From contig VZQC01009975.1 in assembly GCA_009823505.1 (NCBI GenBank), positions 937,662 to 1,001,661 on the forward strand: DNA of 64,000 nt, read 5' to 3'. Source of the stretch: Rhizomys pruinosus (Eukaryota > Chordata > Mammalia > Rodentia > Spalacidae). This document shows, in pieces, positions 11,276 to 22,861 of this stretch. Made by a program: the position numbers and the translations under genes. Under the pieces are notes generated by a model. It made no database searches. It was not told where the DNA came from and worked only from the letters and a program-made list of their open reading frames with translations. The stretch's first letter is position 1. The number at the start of each line of letters is the position of its first letter.

Positions 11276-11500
11276 GTGCACATGAATAAAGAGCACTCTG
11301 TATTTGCCCATCCACCCCAAGCTCTGAACAACATGAGAGAGTTGCAGCAATGTGCATTAATACAATGGTTCACCAAAGATATGCACAAGAACGTTCACTG
11401 GAGCATTGCTTAAATAACCACAGAGTGAATGTCCAGTTTGGACATGGGTGGGATGATAAAATAAGGTACATCAATCATATGATGGAGAGTCCTAGGGCAA
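11276..11500 (+). mobile_element. Possible old L1 ORF2 3' fragment
   Basis: The run atgcacaagaacgttcactg and then agcattgcttaaataaccac follows the L1 ORF2 C-terminal pattern. Very diverged, so low certainty. Confidence 0.35.
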
Positions 11501-12017
11501 TGAAAACCGAAGGGGACTGACCGTTCTAACAGGAATGGGAGAGCCACAGGAATACAGCAGTGTTCAAAAGAACCATCTTATCAGAGTCCCTTAGGGAGGG
11601 AGTTTAAAAGAACACTTAGGTTGTGGCCAGCATCTTAAAGACAGACAGAAGAACAGCAACAAAAGAAATAGTTACCCTTTTCTGAGTCAGGACTCAGGAA
11701 GGCTGACAGACCCCAGCAGATCCTGGGCTGGCTTGGCTCCAGTGGCAGGAATTCTGGGAAGGAAAGATGAACCATCTTTCTAAGGATGGTCCCCTAGCCA
11801 GGTCCCTGACCTGCCCCATTGGATTAACCATTAAAGGAGTAGACAAAGGTATGTCCCCAACTAGGGATGTGTGCTATTCTCTGGACTTACACAGAAGAAT
11901 TCATTTTCAAAGACATTTAAAAGTGCATGATCATGGCTCTGTATACACTGAAAAAGAAAGAAAGATGATTGTCAAATATAACCTGTATGACAGATAGGGT
12001 TAAATTAGAAAATCCAG
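11501..12017. other. Non-coding stretch with an unrecognised 76-codon frame
   Basis: The plus-strand frame 11767-11997 has no family I recognise, no strong splice or start context, and runs up to the edge of the B2 downstream. I do not call it a gene. Confidence 0.3.
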
Positions 12018-12222
12018 CTTGTGGAGCTGGAGAGAAAGCTCAGCAAGTTAAGAGCCTTGGCTGTTCGTACTCTCTGTGGTTCCCAGCATCCATGAGGCAG
12101 CTAGCAACCGTCTCCACCCCAGGGGTCTGGTGCTCTCTTCTGGTGTCTCAGGCATTGCACATGCAGACAACACACTCACACACACACGAAAAAATAAATG
12201 AATAAATAAATTAAAAAGATAC
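12018..12222 (+). mobile_element. Diverged B2 SINE
   Basis: The head tggagctggagagaaagctc, the box B-type region and the A/T-rich tail (aaataaatgaataaataa) are present. The middle is shorter than in the young copies. Confidence 0.85.
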
Positions 12223-14194
12223 AAGCTTGTATGAGAGTTTGCCAAATTCCAGTACTGACCAAGTTTTCTGTCCAGTCCACTGTAAGCATTCTCTTACTTC
12301 AAGGCAAAATGTTTAAAAATTTAAATCAATAATTTTTATCCTTCACAAAACTATAAATTGCCATAAAAAATCTACAAATATTTAAGTAGCAGCTAATACC
12401 CTCTTTTAAAAACCAGGACTTACACATATTACCAGGTGTAGAGACTGACTCCAAGGTAGTTTACCAAGCTGAATAGAAGGATTAACATATTTGTTACCTA
12501 ATAAACCAAAACTAAGCTTGATTATAAGGGATGGGGTGATAGATCTGTTAAAATTAAATTATGGGTGGTAAGCAGCCAAAGAAACACACACGTGTTCGCT
12601 AAAGTCTGAAGTTGGTCCTTCAATGCAGGGTGGCAGTTGTCTGCAGAGAATGCAGAAAATGTGAGCAGACTGCCAAATCATGTCGAGGAAGAAGAGCAAG
12701 CTCACTGAGAACCTCTTCCCTTCATGGGAAGAGGCTGCTGGGTCCTCTGCTCTGAGAAGATTCTTTCTGCTTCACCTGGCCCCAGGACCACACACATCAT
12801 AGTGCCCCAGACACAGGGCTTTGCCCAGGAACACCAGTCCTCTTTTGTAGGGAAGATCCTAGAATATACGTTTCAGAGTTTAGAAAATCAGTTCAGATAT
12901 GAGGAGAGCTCAGTAGTGCTTGTATGAGAACGATTTGCTTTATCATTATGGTGTAGATTTATTTAGCATGCTCTGGATTTTGGGATAGACATGGGTCATG
13001 GTGGAGCACAAGCCTGCACAAGCTGCCCTCCACAGTGCCTTCATGTTAGACACTCAGGCTTTTGCTTTCCTTAAAATAGCAAGACTCGTCCTGACTCTCA
13101 CTAGTACGTAGGTTGTAGAACCCTGCCCAGTTCTTTCTCTGTGGAGCCTAGAACAGGTATCTCCACCAGTCTGTAGCACATTCTCTCGCACTTTGGAAGG
13201 ACAACAGAGCTGGGCTTCAAAGACCTGAGTAGACTGGTGAGGCATTAGCAGATGCATCACCGGCTGCTGCTACAAGACAGGGACAGCCAGTATCCAAGGG
13301 GTATTAAAGGAAGCTATGCCCTCATTTTTATCATATAAAACATTATATGAATATATTTCATAATATAAAATCTTCACGTTTAATTACTCAAAGTTTCAAG
13401 TGGTTCACATTGATCTCCTTTAAACTCATCTCTTACTCCTGAAAATGGGTTTTTTTGTGTGTTTTAATGTTACTTAAACTTAGCCATCTTCATTGAAACC
13501 AGGGAGATTATGTTGTATTTTTATTCTCTCTATTCAAATGAAATAAAGAATCAACTTTATTATTGAATATTTGCACTTATGATAATTATCTGGAATATAT
13601 AATAACTGATGAAAAATTGCAATATTAGTGTGCATTTCACATTAAATGTTGAAACATATACCTCTCATTCTTAGAAGAAAAATGTTTTATATTATGCCAA
13701 ATATGTTTGGTTCATATTATATCTGTTGTCTCTCAGTCCTGACAAGTTTTGGGAGTTTTCAAACATTCCTCAAGGTTTGAAAGAGAATGTATAATACTTT
13801 ATTTCCCCAGGGTAACCTTTGCTTTTATATAAATTCCCTAATATTCTATCTTCCACTTTACTTCTAATGAAGTAAACATATTTTGTACAATATTTCAAAT
13901 AATTAAAATGAATTATAATTTTAAATACAAATGTCCCAATTATTCTTATTTAATAATAAAATCACATCTGTCAAAAATATGAACCTTTATGGTCTTTAAA
14001 AGAAATTGGATGTTAAATAGCATTTGAATTAGGATACAATTATCCGAGAAGATGTTTATGTAAGTATGACTTCTGTATTCAGGTTATCATGTATGCCTTT
14101 TGTGTTGACTGTTATGTGCAAACTACTACACTAGGGGTTATATCTTTTGTCCTAACGAGTCAAACTTTCTTTCCACTCTGGTTAATTTAGTCAT
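12223..14194. other. About 2 kb AT-rich unique sequence
   Basis: Strongly AT-rich (especially 13310-14190), with no SINE insertion and no recognisable coding frame. The frame at 12724-12927 and the minus frame at 13054-13260 have no domain I know. Absence of SINEs over about 2 kb in a window this dense is mildly unusual. Confidence 0.4.
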
Positions 14195-14537
14195 TGTGGT
14201 GGTTTGAATGAGGTGCGCCTCCAAGAGAGTCCAAGTATTTGGGTACTTGGACAGTTGGTGGAGCTGTTTGTGGATTTTCAGAAAGCTTGGCTTTCCAGAG
14301 GAAGCACATCACTAGGAGCAGGCTTTGTTAGTTTACAGCCAGACCCAATTTTCAATTTTGTTCTCTATGCTTTATGTGGTACCTGAAGATGTGGGTCCTG
14401 CTCACCTGTCTCCTGCCAGGCCTCCCCCACCGTGATGTACTCTCACCACTCTGGAACTATAAGCCCAGTAATCTCTTGCTTCTATAACTTGCTTGGTCAT
14501 GATATTTTATCAAAGCAACAGGAAAGTAATGAATACA
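14195..14537 (+). mobile_element. MT-like MaLR solo LTR
   Basis: Starts TGTGGTGGTTTGAATGAGG and ends ...TATTTTATCAAAGCAACAGG...AATACA, the start and end pattern of rodent MT-type ERVL-MaLR LTRs. It has TG...CA ends. No internal sequence is attached. Confidence 0.75.
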
Positions 14538-15219
14538 GTTATTTATTGTTACTAGAATTTAAATTTCTCATTTTACATGCATATCAAGATTAAGATCTGA
14601 GTGTATTTCAAGTACCTTGTTAAGAGTTTGTTATTATATCATTTAAATAATAAAGGACCATTAGGTTAAAAAAAAGAAAGAAAGAAAAAGAAAACAAACT
14701 TCCTTTCAGTTCCCAAGAATCAGTCCTTGGAACAGCACCGGAGAAGCCACCGCACCTTCAGCACATCATATCCATGCTGGGAGTTAGGACTCCACTCAGA
14801 AAATGGGCGTGGAGCCAGGATCACTAAATGAAGAAATAAATACAGTGGTAAAGATTCAGTTAGAAACAGCAAGGCACATGGTAATGCTAAGGAAGTTTAC
14901 ACATCATTAAACTTGTTTACTGTGCAAGCCCATGCAATTCGTTCAAAACAATTAATCTGAAAGACACAATTAGCTAGAATACATCAGTGATACTGAGGTA
15001 GCCAAGCACTTAAAAATACCACCTCAAGGGAAAGAAATTATACTTGAAATTCAGATAAAATATCTGTGCATCTAATATAAGCAGAAATAGTTTGTGGAGC
15101 TAGTGATCACATGACATTGTGTCCTCTGACACACACACACCCATTTCCTCTAGCAGCACCCTCTCCTCTACTTCTGTTGGTAATTGTTCCAGTATCTGCA
15201 TGATGGACCTAACTTCATA
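14538..15219. other. Non-coding stretch, nothing recognised
   Basis: Holds an A-rich run (14668-14697) that could be the tail of an unrecognised retroelement. Otherwise nothing is recognised. Confidence 0.3.
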
Positions 15220-15330
15220 AAGGCTGTCCATGAAAGTAACATCCTGCAATATTTATACTTCTATATCTGAGCTATTTCACTTAGAACAGTAAGCATCCCC
15301 ATGTGCAAAATGCCAAGACCTCCTCTGTTA
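15220..15330 (-). mobile_element. Small L1 fragment, antisense
   Basis: The run gagctatttcacttagaaca is the complement of the L1 ORF2 C-terminal coding pattern. It probably belongs with the antisense L1 pieces at 15711-15900. Confidence 0.4.
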
Positions 15331-15350
15331 AGGTCCAATAATATCGATCA

Positions 15351-15352
<2 letters not shown>

Positions 15353-15424
<72 letters not shown>
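15353..15424. repeat. (CT)n(CA)n compound microsatellite
   Basis: About 25 CT units followed by about 11 CA units. It produces a minus-strand poly-(Arg-Glu) frame that is not a gene. Confidence 0.95.
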
Positions 15425-15521
15425 ATTACACATAGGCTGTTTTTTTGTGTCTTAGGCATTGCTACAATTGGGAAGGTATACACTGATCTCTCCAGCATAC
15501 TGATTTCACTGAGTTTGTATG

Positions 15522-15711
15522 AGCCGGGTGTGGTGGTACACGCCTTTAATCCTAGCACTTGGGAGGCAGAGGCAGGTGGATCTTTGTGAGTTCAAGGCCA
15601 GCCTGGTCTACAGAGTAAGTTCCAGGACAGCTGGGATTACAGGGAAACCCTGTCTCGAAAAGACCAAAAAAAATAATAAAATAATAAATAAATATAAATA
15701 AATAAATATAC
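15522..15711 (+). mobile_element. B1 SINE with long AT tail
   Basis: Complete from gccgggtgtggtggtacacg to ctgtctcgaaaagaccaaaa, followed by an (AAAT)n-like tail to about 15711. Confidence 0.93.
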
Positions 15712-15903
15712 AAAAGTGGGATTACTTGGTCATATTGCTAGTTCTGTTTTTTTTAAGGAACCTTGATCTTGTTTTCCACAATAGCTGCACTAATTTACCA
15801 ATAATGAGTAATGATTCCTTTCTCTACATACTCACAACCATTTTTATGCTTTATCTTTTAAAAATATTTGCATTATCATATGTTAATTGAAAAAATAATA
15901 GGT
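15712..15903 (-). mobile_element. L1 ORF2 fragment, antisense
   Basis: Complement of the L1 ORF2 3' region: tcttgttttccacaatagct and gcactaatttaccaataatg are the typical antisense reading. Interrupted by B1 copies on both sides. Confidence 0.6.
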
Positions 15904-15918
15904 TTCATAATGTCTTTT

Positions 15919-16075
15919 TTTTTTTTTTTTTTGGTCTTTTCAAGACAGGGTCTCCCTGTAGCCCCAGCTGTCCTGGAACTCACATTGTAGACCAGGCTGG
16001 CCTTGAACTCACAAAGATCCGCCTGCCTCTGCCTCCCAAGTGCTAGGATTAAAGGCGTGCGCCACCACGCCCGGC
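15919..16075 (-). mobile_element. B1 SINE, antisense, perfect TSD
   Basis: T18 run, then ggtcttttcaagacagggtc and on to gccaccacgcccggc. The flanks ttcataatgtctttt at 15904-15918 and 16076-16090 are identical (15 bp). Confidence 0.95.
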
Positions 16076-16090
16076 TTCATAATGTCTTTT

Positions 16091-16800
16091 ATACTATTGA
16101 TAATACCATTCTTTTTAAATATTTTTATTGAAGTTTTGTGCATTTCATACATTTCTCAGTTGAATTCAGACTCATTCCCCCTTCCATGCCCCTTACCCTA
16201 CCCAGGCTCATGCATTCTGCCATATATTTCTTGCATCTTTTTCTTAGTCTTTTTAGTTTTTCTTTGTAGAGGTTTACTGATTTGGACAGAAGTTTTACTG
16301 TTTCAGTCAGTTCTTTAACCCAGTCCTTTTGTTGTTCTGTCCAATTTGTATTGCTCTAAAATATGCATCTATATATCACATATACCAAAATTATGACATC
16401 TGAAACTAATCTATAAATTAATTCCAAAACATGTTTAGGAATTCATATTTGTTTGCTTTAATTTTATATTACTCTAAAATATGTATACATATCTTCCACC
16501 CATATACAAAGTCTGAAATTAAGCTGTAGGTTAATTCTAGAGCCCATTAAGGGATTCATATTTTAATGATACAGTTGCTTTCAGATAAAAAGTAATATAG
16601 CATTGATTTTGCTTAGTTGGCTTCACAATAGGGATTTGGTGCTAACATTCACAAATGAAGGATACTATTTGTCATTTGTTTTTCTGGGACTGTGTTACTT
16701 TACTTAACATAATGGTTCTAGTTCCACCCATTTCCCTGCGAAGCTCATGATGTCATCTTTCTTTACCAGTGCATAGAACTCCATTATGTACATGTACCAC
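16091..16800 (-). mobile_element. L1 3' UTR and ORF2 end, antisense
   Basis: Read on the minus strand: the end of ORF2 (complement of cagtgcatagaactccatta and surroundings, 16768-16800), then 3' UTR down to the polyadenylation end near 16105 (complement of a run ending in acaaaacttcaataaaaata). The C-rich run cattcccccttccatgcccc is the complement of the G-rich L1 3' UTR tract. Confidence 0.7.
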
Positions 16801-17045
16801 ATTTTCTTTTTTTTTCCCCTACTAACATTTATTTAATTATTTTTCCATTTTTTTTATTATTACCATAATTAAACTTTTTCCATAGGTCATACATCATTTC
16901 ACGATCAAATCTAGAGTCACTTCCCTTTCCATGCCCCCATCCCGCCCAAGACCCTGCACTCCGCATTACATGTCCTGCATCTCTCTCTGAGTCTCTCCAA
17001 AGTTTTTTTTCAGTTCTTTTGTTGTTGTTCTCTCCAACTTATATT
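16801..17045 (-). mobile_element. Second L1 3' end, antisense
   Basis: A similar 3' end is repeated next to the first: complement of a G-rich tract (ccttttccatgcccccatcc region, 16923-16944) and an A-rich terminus (T-rich at 16805-16880). It is a separate 3' end, so at least two L1 copies are stacked here. Confidence 0.55.
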
Positions 17046-17050
17046 GCTAC

Positions 17051-17098
<48 letters not shown>

Positions 17099-17157
17099 CA
17101 TAGTTATATATACATAAATACATACATACATACATACATACATACATACATACATAC
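17051..17157. repeat. (TATC)n and (CATA)n microsatellites
   Basis: About 12 TATC/CTAT units at 17051-17099, then about 11 CATA units at 17113-17157, separated by a short AT-rich link. Confidence 0.93.
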
Positions 17158-17159
17158 AC

Positions 17160-17968
17160 ATATCACTTGAATTGGAGGATTTTATTTTTCTTTCTTAAAA
17201 GATGTCGTGTTTTCCTTAAGGAAGTGCTCGAAGGTCCTCCTTGGCAACTCCAACCATCAATCCTGCAGTTTTGCTCCACATTTTGGTCTTTCCCTCCCAT
17301 GGTCCCCCAAAATGAAGTCCAGTAAGCACACATCTTGTCTTGATATCCCTGCACTGGCCTCCATGATACAGCCCAGGTAGTCCAACAATGGCAGTCTACA
17401 CTCTGACGAGGTTGTTTAGTCCATGATCTGGGTATTTCAGTAGTCCCCATCTGGATTGAAGGTCTGGAGGATTCTTGAAGAGACATGAGTCCTCAGTCCA
17501 TATTAGGAGGTTAAAAAGCTGTGTTTCATGCCTTTGAGGAGTGCCAAAAGTGGTGGCAGCCACAGAGTAGATGAACTTGCCAGTAAGAATTGGAGATAGG
17601 CCAAACAACAGTACTCTTTCTTTATTCTTTTTGTCTTTTTTACTAAGATCTCAAGTTCTATGTCTTAAGTACAGTTTCTGTGGTCTTACTGATTATTTGT
17701 ATCTGGTTGTACTTTCCATTTGGATGCTTAAGGCTACACAGTTAGCCCAGATTAAGCAAGATTTTTGTTTTCTCAAGGTCAGTTGAGGATCTGGTCCTCA
17801 GTGGTCTCTCAGGGTTTTTTTTTGGGGGGGGGATGGGAGCCCCTTGCTCCTTCCAGCTTTTCATTCACCAGTTGTTGTTGGATTTCCAACAGGCCACACT
17901 TTTGGAGAGCCTGTAAAGCCCAACAGTCTTAAATCTTGTACTTCCCCGAAACCTGACTCCTACTTTGA
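17160..17968. other. Unassigned block between L1 pieces
   Basis: No family is recognised. A 107-codon minus-strand frame (17163-17486) and a 71-codon plus-strand frame (17571-17786) lack known domains. The block sits between antisense L1 3' ends and a sense-strand gag remnant, so it may be ERV leader/LTR or L1 3' UTR sequence of a lineage-specific family. Confidence 0.35.
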
Positions 17969-18385
17969 AACTTAGTACAACATGCTGGGGAGCATTTCTC
18001 AGACTTCCTCACCAGGGTCACTGTGGCAGTAGACCACAGCACCCCCTCTGGCCCAGCACGTGATGCCCTGGTTAAGGAACTTGCCTGGGAGGGTATGAAC
18101 TCTCAATGCCATATTGCTGTTACCCCAGTGCGCAATGAAGATCTCCATAAATGGATCATTGCCACTTGTGACCTTAACCTGGTGACAGCCCCCTTTGAGG
18201 CCTTGACTCTTAGTGAGACTGAGAGTAAAAGGACTCAGTTTAATGTTGTAACTCAAGGCTTTTTATACAAATACTTGCAGAGGGCTGGGACACGCAGAAT
18301 TGGATGCTGGGACACACAGGGCTTGAGGCCATATGCTCCAGATCAATGCTTTGCCCTAAGGGATCAAAGACAGTTGGCACACTGA
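17969..18385 (+). pseudogene. Retroviral gag capsid remnant
   Basis: The frame is open from 17969, after a TGA at 17966, to the stop after 18385. Near its start it shows the layout of the capsid major homology region: Gln, then Glu-x-Phe-x-x-Phe-x-x-Arg (about 17978-18016). About 30 residues later come Leu-Ala-Trp-Glu and a Cys-x-x-Ala-x-x-Pro motif, then Asp-Leu-His-x-Trp-Ile, typical of capsid C-terminal domains of betaretrovirus-like (class II) Gag. A Cys-rich stretch near 18303-18350 may be a decayed zinc knuckle. No protease, pol or env follows: antisense L1 resumes by 18490. It is a broken endogenous retrovirus piece. The class assignment is inference. Confidence 0.6.
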
Positions 18386-18489
18386 GGTTTCACAGGTTTA
18401 GCAGGATATCATCAGGGGTTGAGGCTTGAAGGCTGCTTGCTGACTCTCTTAAGTGCTTCTGCCAAAAGAATGCCTACAGGAGTAGGGCT

Positions 18490-21411
18490 TTTATTAGTTG
18501 GGAGGTCTCATTATATTTTCAATTTCTTCATATATTATGGGTCTGTTAAGCTCTCAGTCACTTCTTGGTTTAGCTTTGGTGATTCCTCAGATTATAGATA
18601 TTCATCCATTTCTCTTAGGTTTTCAAATTCAGTAGAGTATAGGTTTTTGTAGTATTCCCATATGACTGTCTGGATCTTTTCATTGTCTGTTGTGATATTT
18701 CCCCTTTCATCATGAATTCTATTAATTTGGAGTTGCTCTTTCTTTGGGTTAACTGGGCTAGAGGTCTGTCTATCTTGTTTATTCTTTCAAAGAACCAACT
18801 TTTGGATTCGTTGATTTTTTGTATTGCTTTCTTTGTTTCTATTTCATTGATTTCTGCTCTGATTTTTGTTGTTTCTTACTGTCTGTTCCATTTAGGGTTA
18901 ATTTGTTGTTGTCTTTCATGTGTTTTTAGCTGCAGTGTTAGCTCATTTATTTGTGCTCTTTCTGTTTTTTTTAATATAGACACCCAGGGCTATAAACTTC
19001 CCACTTAGGACCACTTTTAAACTGTCAATAGGTTTTGTTTGTACTGTCATTGTTGTTTAGTTCCAGGAATGCTTTTATTTCTTTCTTTATTTCCTCCTTG
19101 ACCCGTTCATTGTTCAGGAGTGTGTTGTTTAGTCTCCATATGTTCATGTAGGTAGCAGGGCTTATCCTGGCGTTGATATTGAGCTTTATCGCACTGTGGT
19201 CTGATAGAATGCATGAAATTATTTCAATTTTTTTATATTTGTTGAGGTTTTTTTTCTGTGTCCAAGTACGTGGTCAATTTTGGAGAATGTGCCATGAGGG
19301 TGCTGAGTAGAAAGTTTATTCTCTGTTGCTTGGGTAGAATATTCAGAAGATGTATATGATGTCCATTTGCTGTATTATATTATTCAGTATAGATGTCTCT
19401 CTGTTTATTCTTTGTTAGGTTGATCCGTCCAAAGGATTTAGTAGGGGTATTGAAGTCCCCTACTATGAGTGTGCTAGGGTTAATCTGTGCCTTGATGTCC
19501 TGTAGATTTGTGTTTATAAATATTGATGCACCAGAGTTTGGTGCATATATATTCATGATTGTGAAGTCTTCCTAATTAATTTTCCCTTTGATAAGTATGT
19601 AATGGCCTTCTTTGTCTCTTCTAATTGCTTCTACGTTGAAGTCTATTTTGTCTGATATTAAAATAGCAAATCCTGCTTTCTTTTTGGTACCATTGGTGTG
19701 GAATATTTTTTCCCATCCTTTCACTTTAAGTGCCTATCCTTGAGAGTGAGATGGGTTTCTTGTAGACAGCATATCGAGGGATTCTGTTTCCTAATCCATT
19801 CTCCCATCTATGCCTTTTGATTGGGGAGCTTAGATCATTAATATTTAAGGTTATAATTGAAAGATGTGTGTTGCTTCCTTTCTCCTTCTTGAGAGTGAGA
19901 TGCGTTTCTTGTAGACAGGATATAGATGGAGTCTGTTTCCCTAATCTGTTCTCCCAGTCTATGTCTCTTGATTGGAGAGTTCACATCATTAATATTTAAG
20001 GTTATTATTGAGATATTTATATTGTTTCACTTCTATTTATTTTACATTTGCATTTTTGGTCTAGGTTTGTTTTTCTGAGCTTATAACTTCATTAATTGCT
20101 CTCTCTTGTCTCTTGGGGATAGCTGTTTCTTTCCTCTGTTTTTTTTTTAAATTGTTTTGAGTATTTTCTTAATGGTTGGTTTTCTGGACATATATTATTT
20201 GATCTTGTTTATGTCAGGAAAAGTTTTTCTTTCTTTTATGACTTTAATTGACATTTTTGCTGGGTAGTATAACTTGGGTTGGCATCTATAGTCATTTAGA
20301 ACTGGGAATTCTCTGGTTGAAGCTCTTCTGACTTTTACTGTTTGCACTGAAAAGTCAGATGAAATTCTGATGGGTTTCCCTTCATATGTAATTTGTTCTT
20401 TGTTTTTCTCTTATGGTTTTCAGTATTCTCTCTTTTTTTGAGCATCTAGTATTTTTTACTATGATATGGAATGGGAATTTCTTTTCTGATATTTTCTATT
20501 TGGTGTTCTGTGTGCTTCTTGTATTTGTATGGGTATAGGGAAGTTTTCTTCCAAAATTCTGTTGAAGATCTGATCCATACCATTATCCTGGGATTGTTCT
20601 CTTTTCTCTATGCTACTATGATGCAGAAGTTGAGTCTTTTCAAGGTGTCCCACATTTCCTGATTATACCACTTCTGTGGGTTTTTTTAATTTTTCATAAT
20701 CTTTGCTTGAGTATTCTAATTCTTCCATGTTATCTTCCAACCTTGATATTCTATTTTCTGCTTCATCCATTCTGTTACTGAGGCTTCTCCTATCCTTTCC
20801 TGTTGACTAGATGAGTTTTTGATTTTCTTTTTCATTTCATCCTGAGAAATTCCAGTATTTCAACTTCCTTCCAGAATCCTCTCTTTCTAGCTCTTTGATT
20901 CATTTGTCTGTGTGTTTGGTTTCCTTTTATGTTTCAGCCTTAGAGTTCTTCAGTATTTCTACTTCCTTTTGGAGTCTGTCGTTCTTTCCCCCTAGTTCTT
21001 CGAGTCATTTGTCAGTGTGTTCCTGTTATTTCTTAATTTCTTTGAGCTCTTTGAGTATGTCTATGATCATTCTTTTAAGATCTGTGTCCTGGGTTTCCTC
21101 CAAGGAGATATCATTGTAGGGGATGTCTATAGGTCTGCTGGTATTTGGGGAAGATTTATTACATGGTTTTCCCATGTTATTGTTTCTTCCTTGTGCTTTT
21201 GGCATGAGGATTCATTTTGTTGTTTGTATTCTGTTATGAAACTCAAGTGTTTCATCAATGAGCCAAAGGCTCACTTGGTTGCTAGGTTGCCTCCCAGGTC
21301 CTGGGTGCCTACAGCTGGTGTTCTGCCCCTCAAGGGCACAGGTGCTGCCCAAAGGTCACTGCTCAGTTGCCCCTGGGGGCCTGTCCACCTAATGCTGGTG
21401 ATAATAGCATT
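18490..21411 (-). mobile_element. 5' part of an L1 element, antisense
   Basis: Runs from ORF2 (left) to ORF1 and 5' region (right). Seen: complement of the ORF2 linker between endonuclease and RT (ctgggctagaggtctgtcta at 18747-18766), a 149-bp tandem duplication in the endonuclease region (19742-19890 and 19891 to about 20012), the ORF1 C-terminal part (about 20140-20450), the RRM/coiled-coil region (minus frame 20459-20653) and the coiled-coil N-terminal half to about 21215. The extreme right part has the G/C-rich look of an L1 5' UTR. The RT domain and 3' end are missing at this locus. Same broad family as the sense L1 at 34.8-40.6 kb but with a different N-terminal/5' region. Confidence 0.8.
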
Positions 21412-21559
21412 TTGGGGGTCTTTTTGAGACAGGGTCTCCCTTTAGACCCAGATGGCCTAGAGCTCATTGTGTAGACCAGGCAGGCCTTGAACTCACAGAG
21501 ATCTGCCTGCCTCTGCCTCCCAAGTGCTAGGATTAAAGGCATGTGCCACCATGCCTGGA
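21412..21559 (-). mobile_element. B1 SINE, antisense, perfect TSD
   Basis: Flanks gataatagcatt at 21400-21411 and 21560-21571 are identical. The body runs from tttttgagacagggtctccc to the complement of the B1 head. The sequence after it (taggtgtgatatctcactat) is again antisense L1 ORF2, so B1 landed in an L1-derived stretch. Confidence 0.93.
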
Positions 21560-21756
21560 GATAATAGCATTCTTATAGGTGTGATATCTCACTATGGCTC
21601 TAATTTATGCAGGATGATTGAGCTCTTTAGAATCAACCCAAAGCATGAAAGCTATAGTTAATACTCAATCATGCTTTCTCTTATTTATTGTTATGAAGAT
21701 TGAACAGAGAGTTCACACTTTCTAAACATGACTGAGATACATCTCCTAGCACTTCT

Positions 21757-21885
21757 TGACATTTTCTGTGGAGACAGTGTCTTGCTTAATTGCTTAAGCT
21801 TGCCTTCAACTTTTGATCTTCTTGCTTCAGCCTCTAAGTAATTGGGATTAATTATACGCCTGCACCACCAAGCACAACCTGTATT
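21757..21885 (-). mobile_element. Degenerate B1/B4-like SINE, antisense
   Basis: Complement pattern of a 7SL-derived SINE: gagacagtgtcttgct..., cttgcttcagcctctaagta, and cctgcaccaccaagcacaac. Heavily diverged. Confidence 0.55.
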
Positions 21886-22068
21886 CTTGAAATTTGCTAA
21901 AAGAAGAGATCAAACAATCTTACCACACACAAATTGGTAACCATTTCAACTGCAATCACCAGTTAACTACATATACACAACTACACCAAAAAAAAATCAT
22001 ATTTTTTTACTGATGTCAATTTTGCTGAAGAGTATTCAGTAGGCTATTACAATAGTAAAATAAATATA
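21886..22068. other. Short unassigned gap
   Basis: AT-rich, nothing recognised. The last bases (agtaaaataaatata) should be the left target site of the next B2. Confidence 0.3.
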
Positions 22069-22292
22069 GGGGGGCTGGAGAGATAGCCTAGTGGTTAGGA
22101 GCACCGACTGCTCTTGCAGAGGACCTGGGTTTGATCCCCAGCACCCACATGGCAGGTAAGAACCATCTGTGACTCCAATTCCAGGAGAACTCCAGTTCCA
22201 GAGGAATCTGAGACCCTCTTCTGACCTCCACGGCATTGCACGACACGGGGGCACAGACCTACATGCAGACAGTACATTCATACACATACAAA
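22069..22292 (+). mobile_element. B2 SINE with missing tail
   Basis: Normal head and body, but the sequence stops at tacacatacaaa, where other copies continue into an A-rich tail. The next base is N (22293), and no copy of the left flank follows. The tail and right TSD are absent from the assembly. Confidence 0.92.
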
Positions 22293-22293
22293 N
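22293..22293. other. Single ambiguous base (N)
   Basis: The only non-ACGT base seen in the window, placed exactly where a B2 tail is expected. It probably marks an assembly join or collapsed tail. Confidence 0.9.
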
Positions 22294-22830
22294 GAAAGGT
22301 TATGCCTGGACAAGCTGGCAGCCCATGAAAGAAAACAGCCAGAATTGACTAGAGACCAAGACAACAGCTCCAGAGAATGTAGACTGTTTTGCTTCTCATC
22401 CACCTGTGCCCCTTTTCTAAGCCTAGGGAAAAATCTGCGGAAGAGGGGGTGAGGTAGAATGTAAGGGCTGCGATTGGGGTGAAAGGTGAAATTACAAGAA
22501 TATAGATTGGACACTCATTTGATCAACTTGATTGAACATACAAGACCCCCCTGCTGGATGGTGGGACCCATGAGCTGTGCGGGTCTGGGCACAATTGCTC
22601 GCAAGTTGGTTTTACATGAAGGATGCTTGTACTCACAAATTATCACTTATTGTTTAAAAAAATGAAAACAAAAAACAAAACAAAACAAAACAAAAACAGA
22701 AAGATGCAGAAAAGTTACAGCAGAATGCATGATCTGGGATGGGTAGGGGTAGGGTGGGGGGAAGGGAAGGGGATATATGCCTGAACTGAATTGGAGAATG
22801 ATGTATGAAATACACAAAGCATCAAGAAAA

Positions 22831-22861
<31 letters not shown>

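Noticed and set aside
15353..15424. Poly-(Arg-Glu) coding sequence
   Set aside because: Pure CT/CA microsatellite read on the minus strand.
17163..17486. 107-codon minus-strand frame as a gene
   Set aside because: It lies among L1 3' ends and microsatellites, its 3' part is a lysine-rich run from an A-rich tract, and no family is recognised.
20895..21427. Plus-strand hydrophobic frames (74 and 136 codons) that look like membrane proteins
   Set aside because: Antisense of the L1 ORF1 coiled coil and 5' region.
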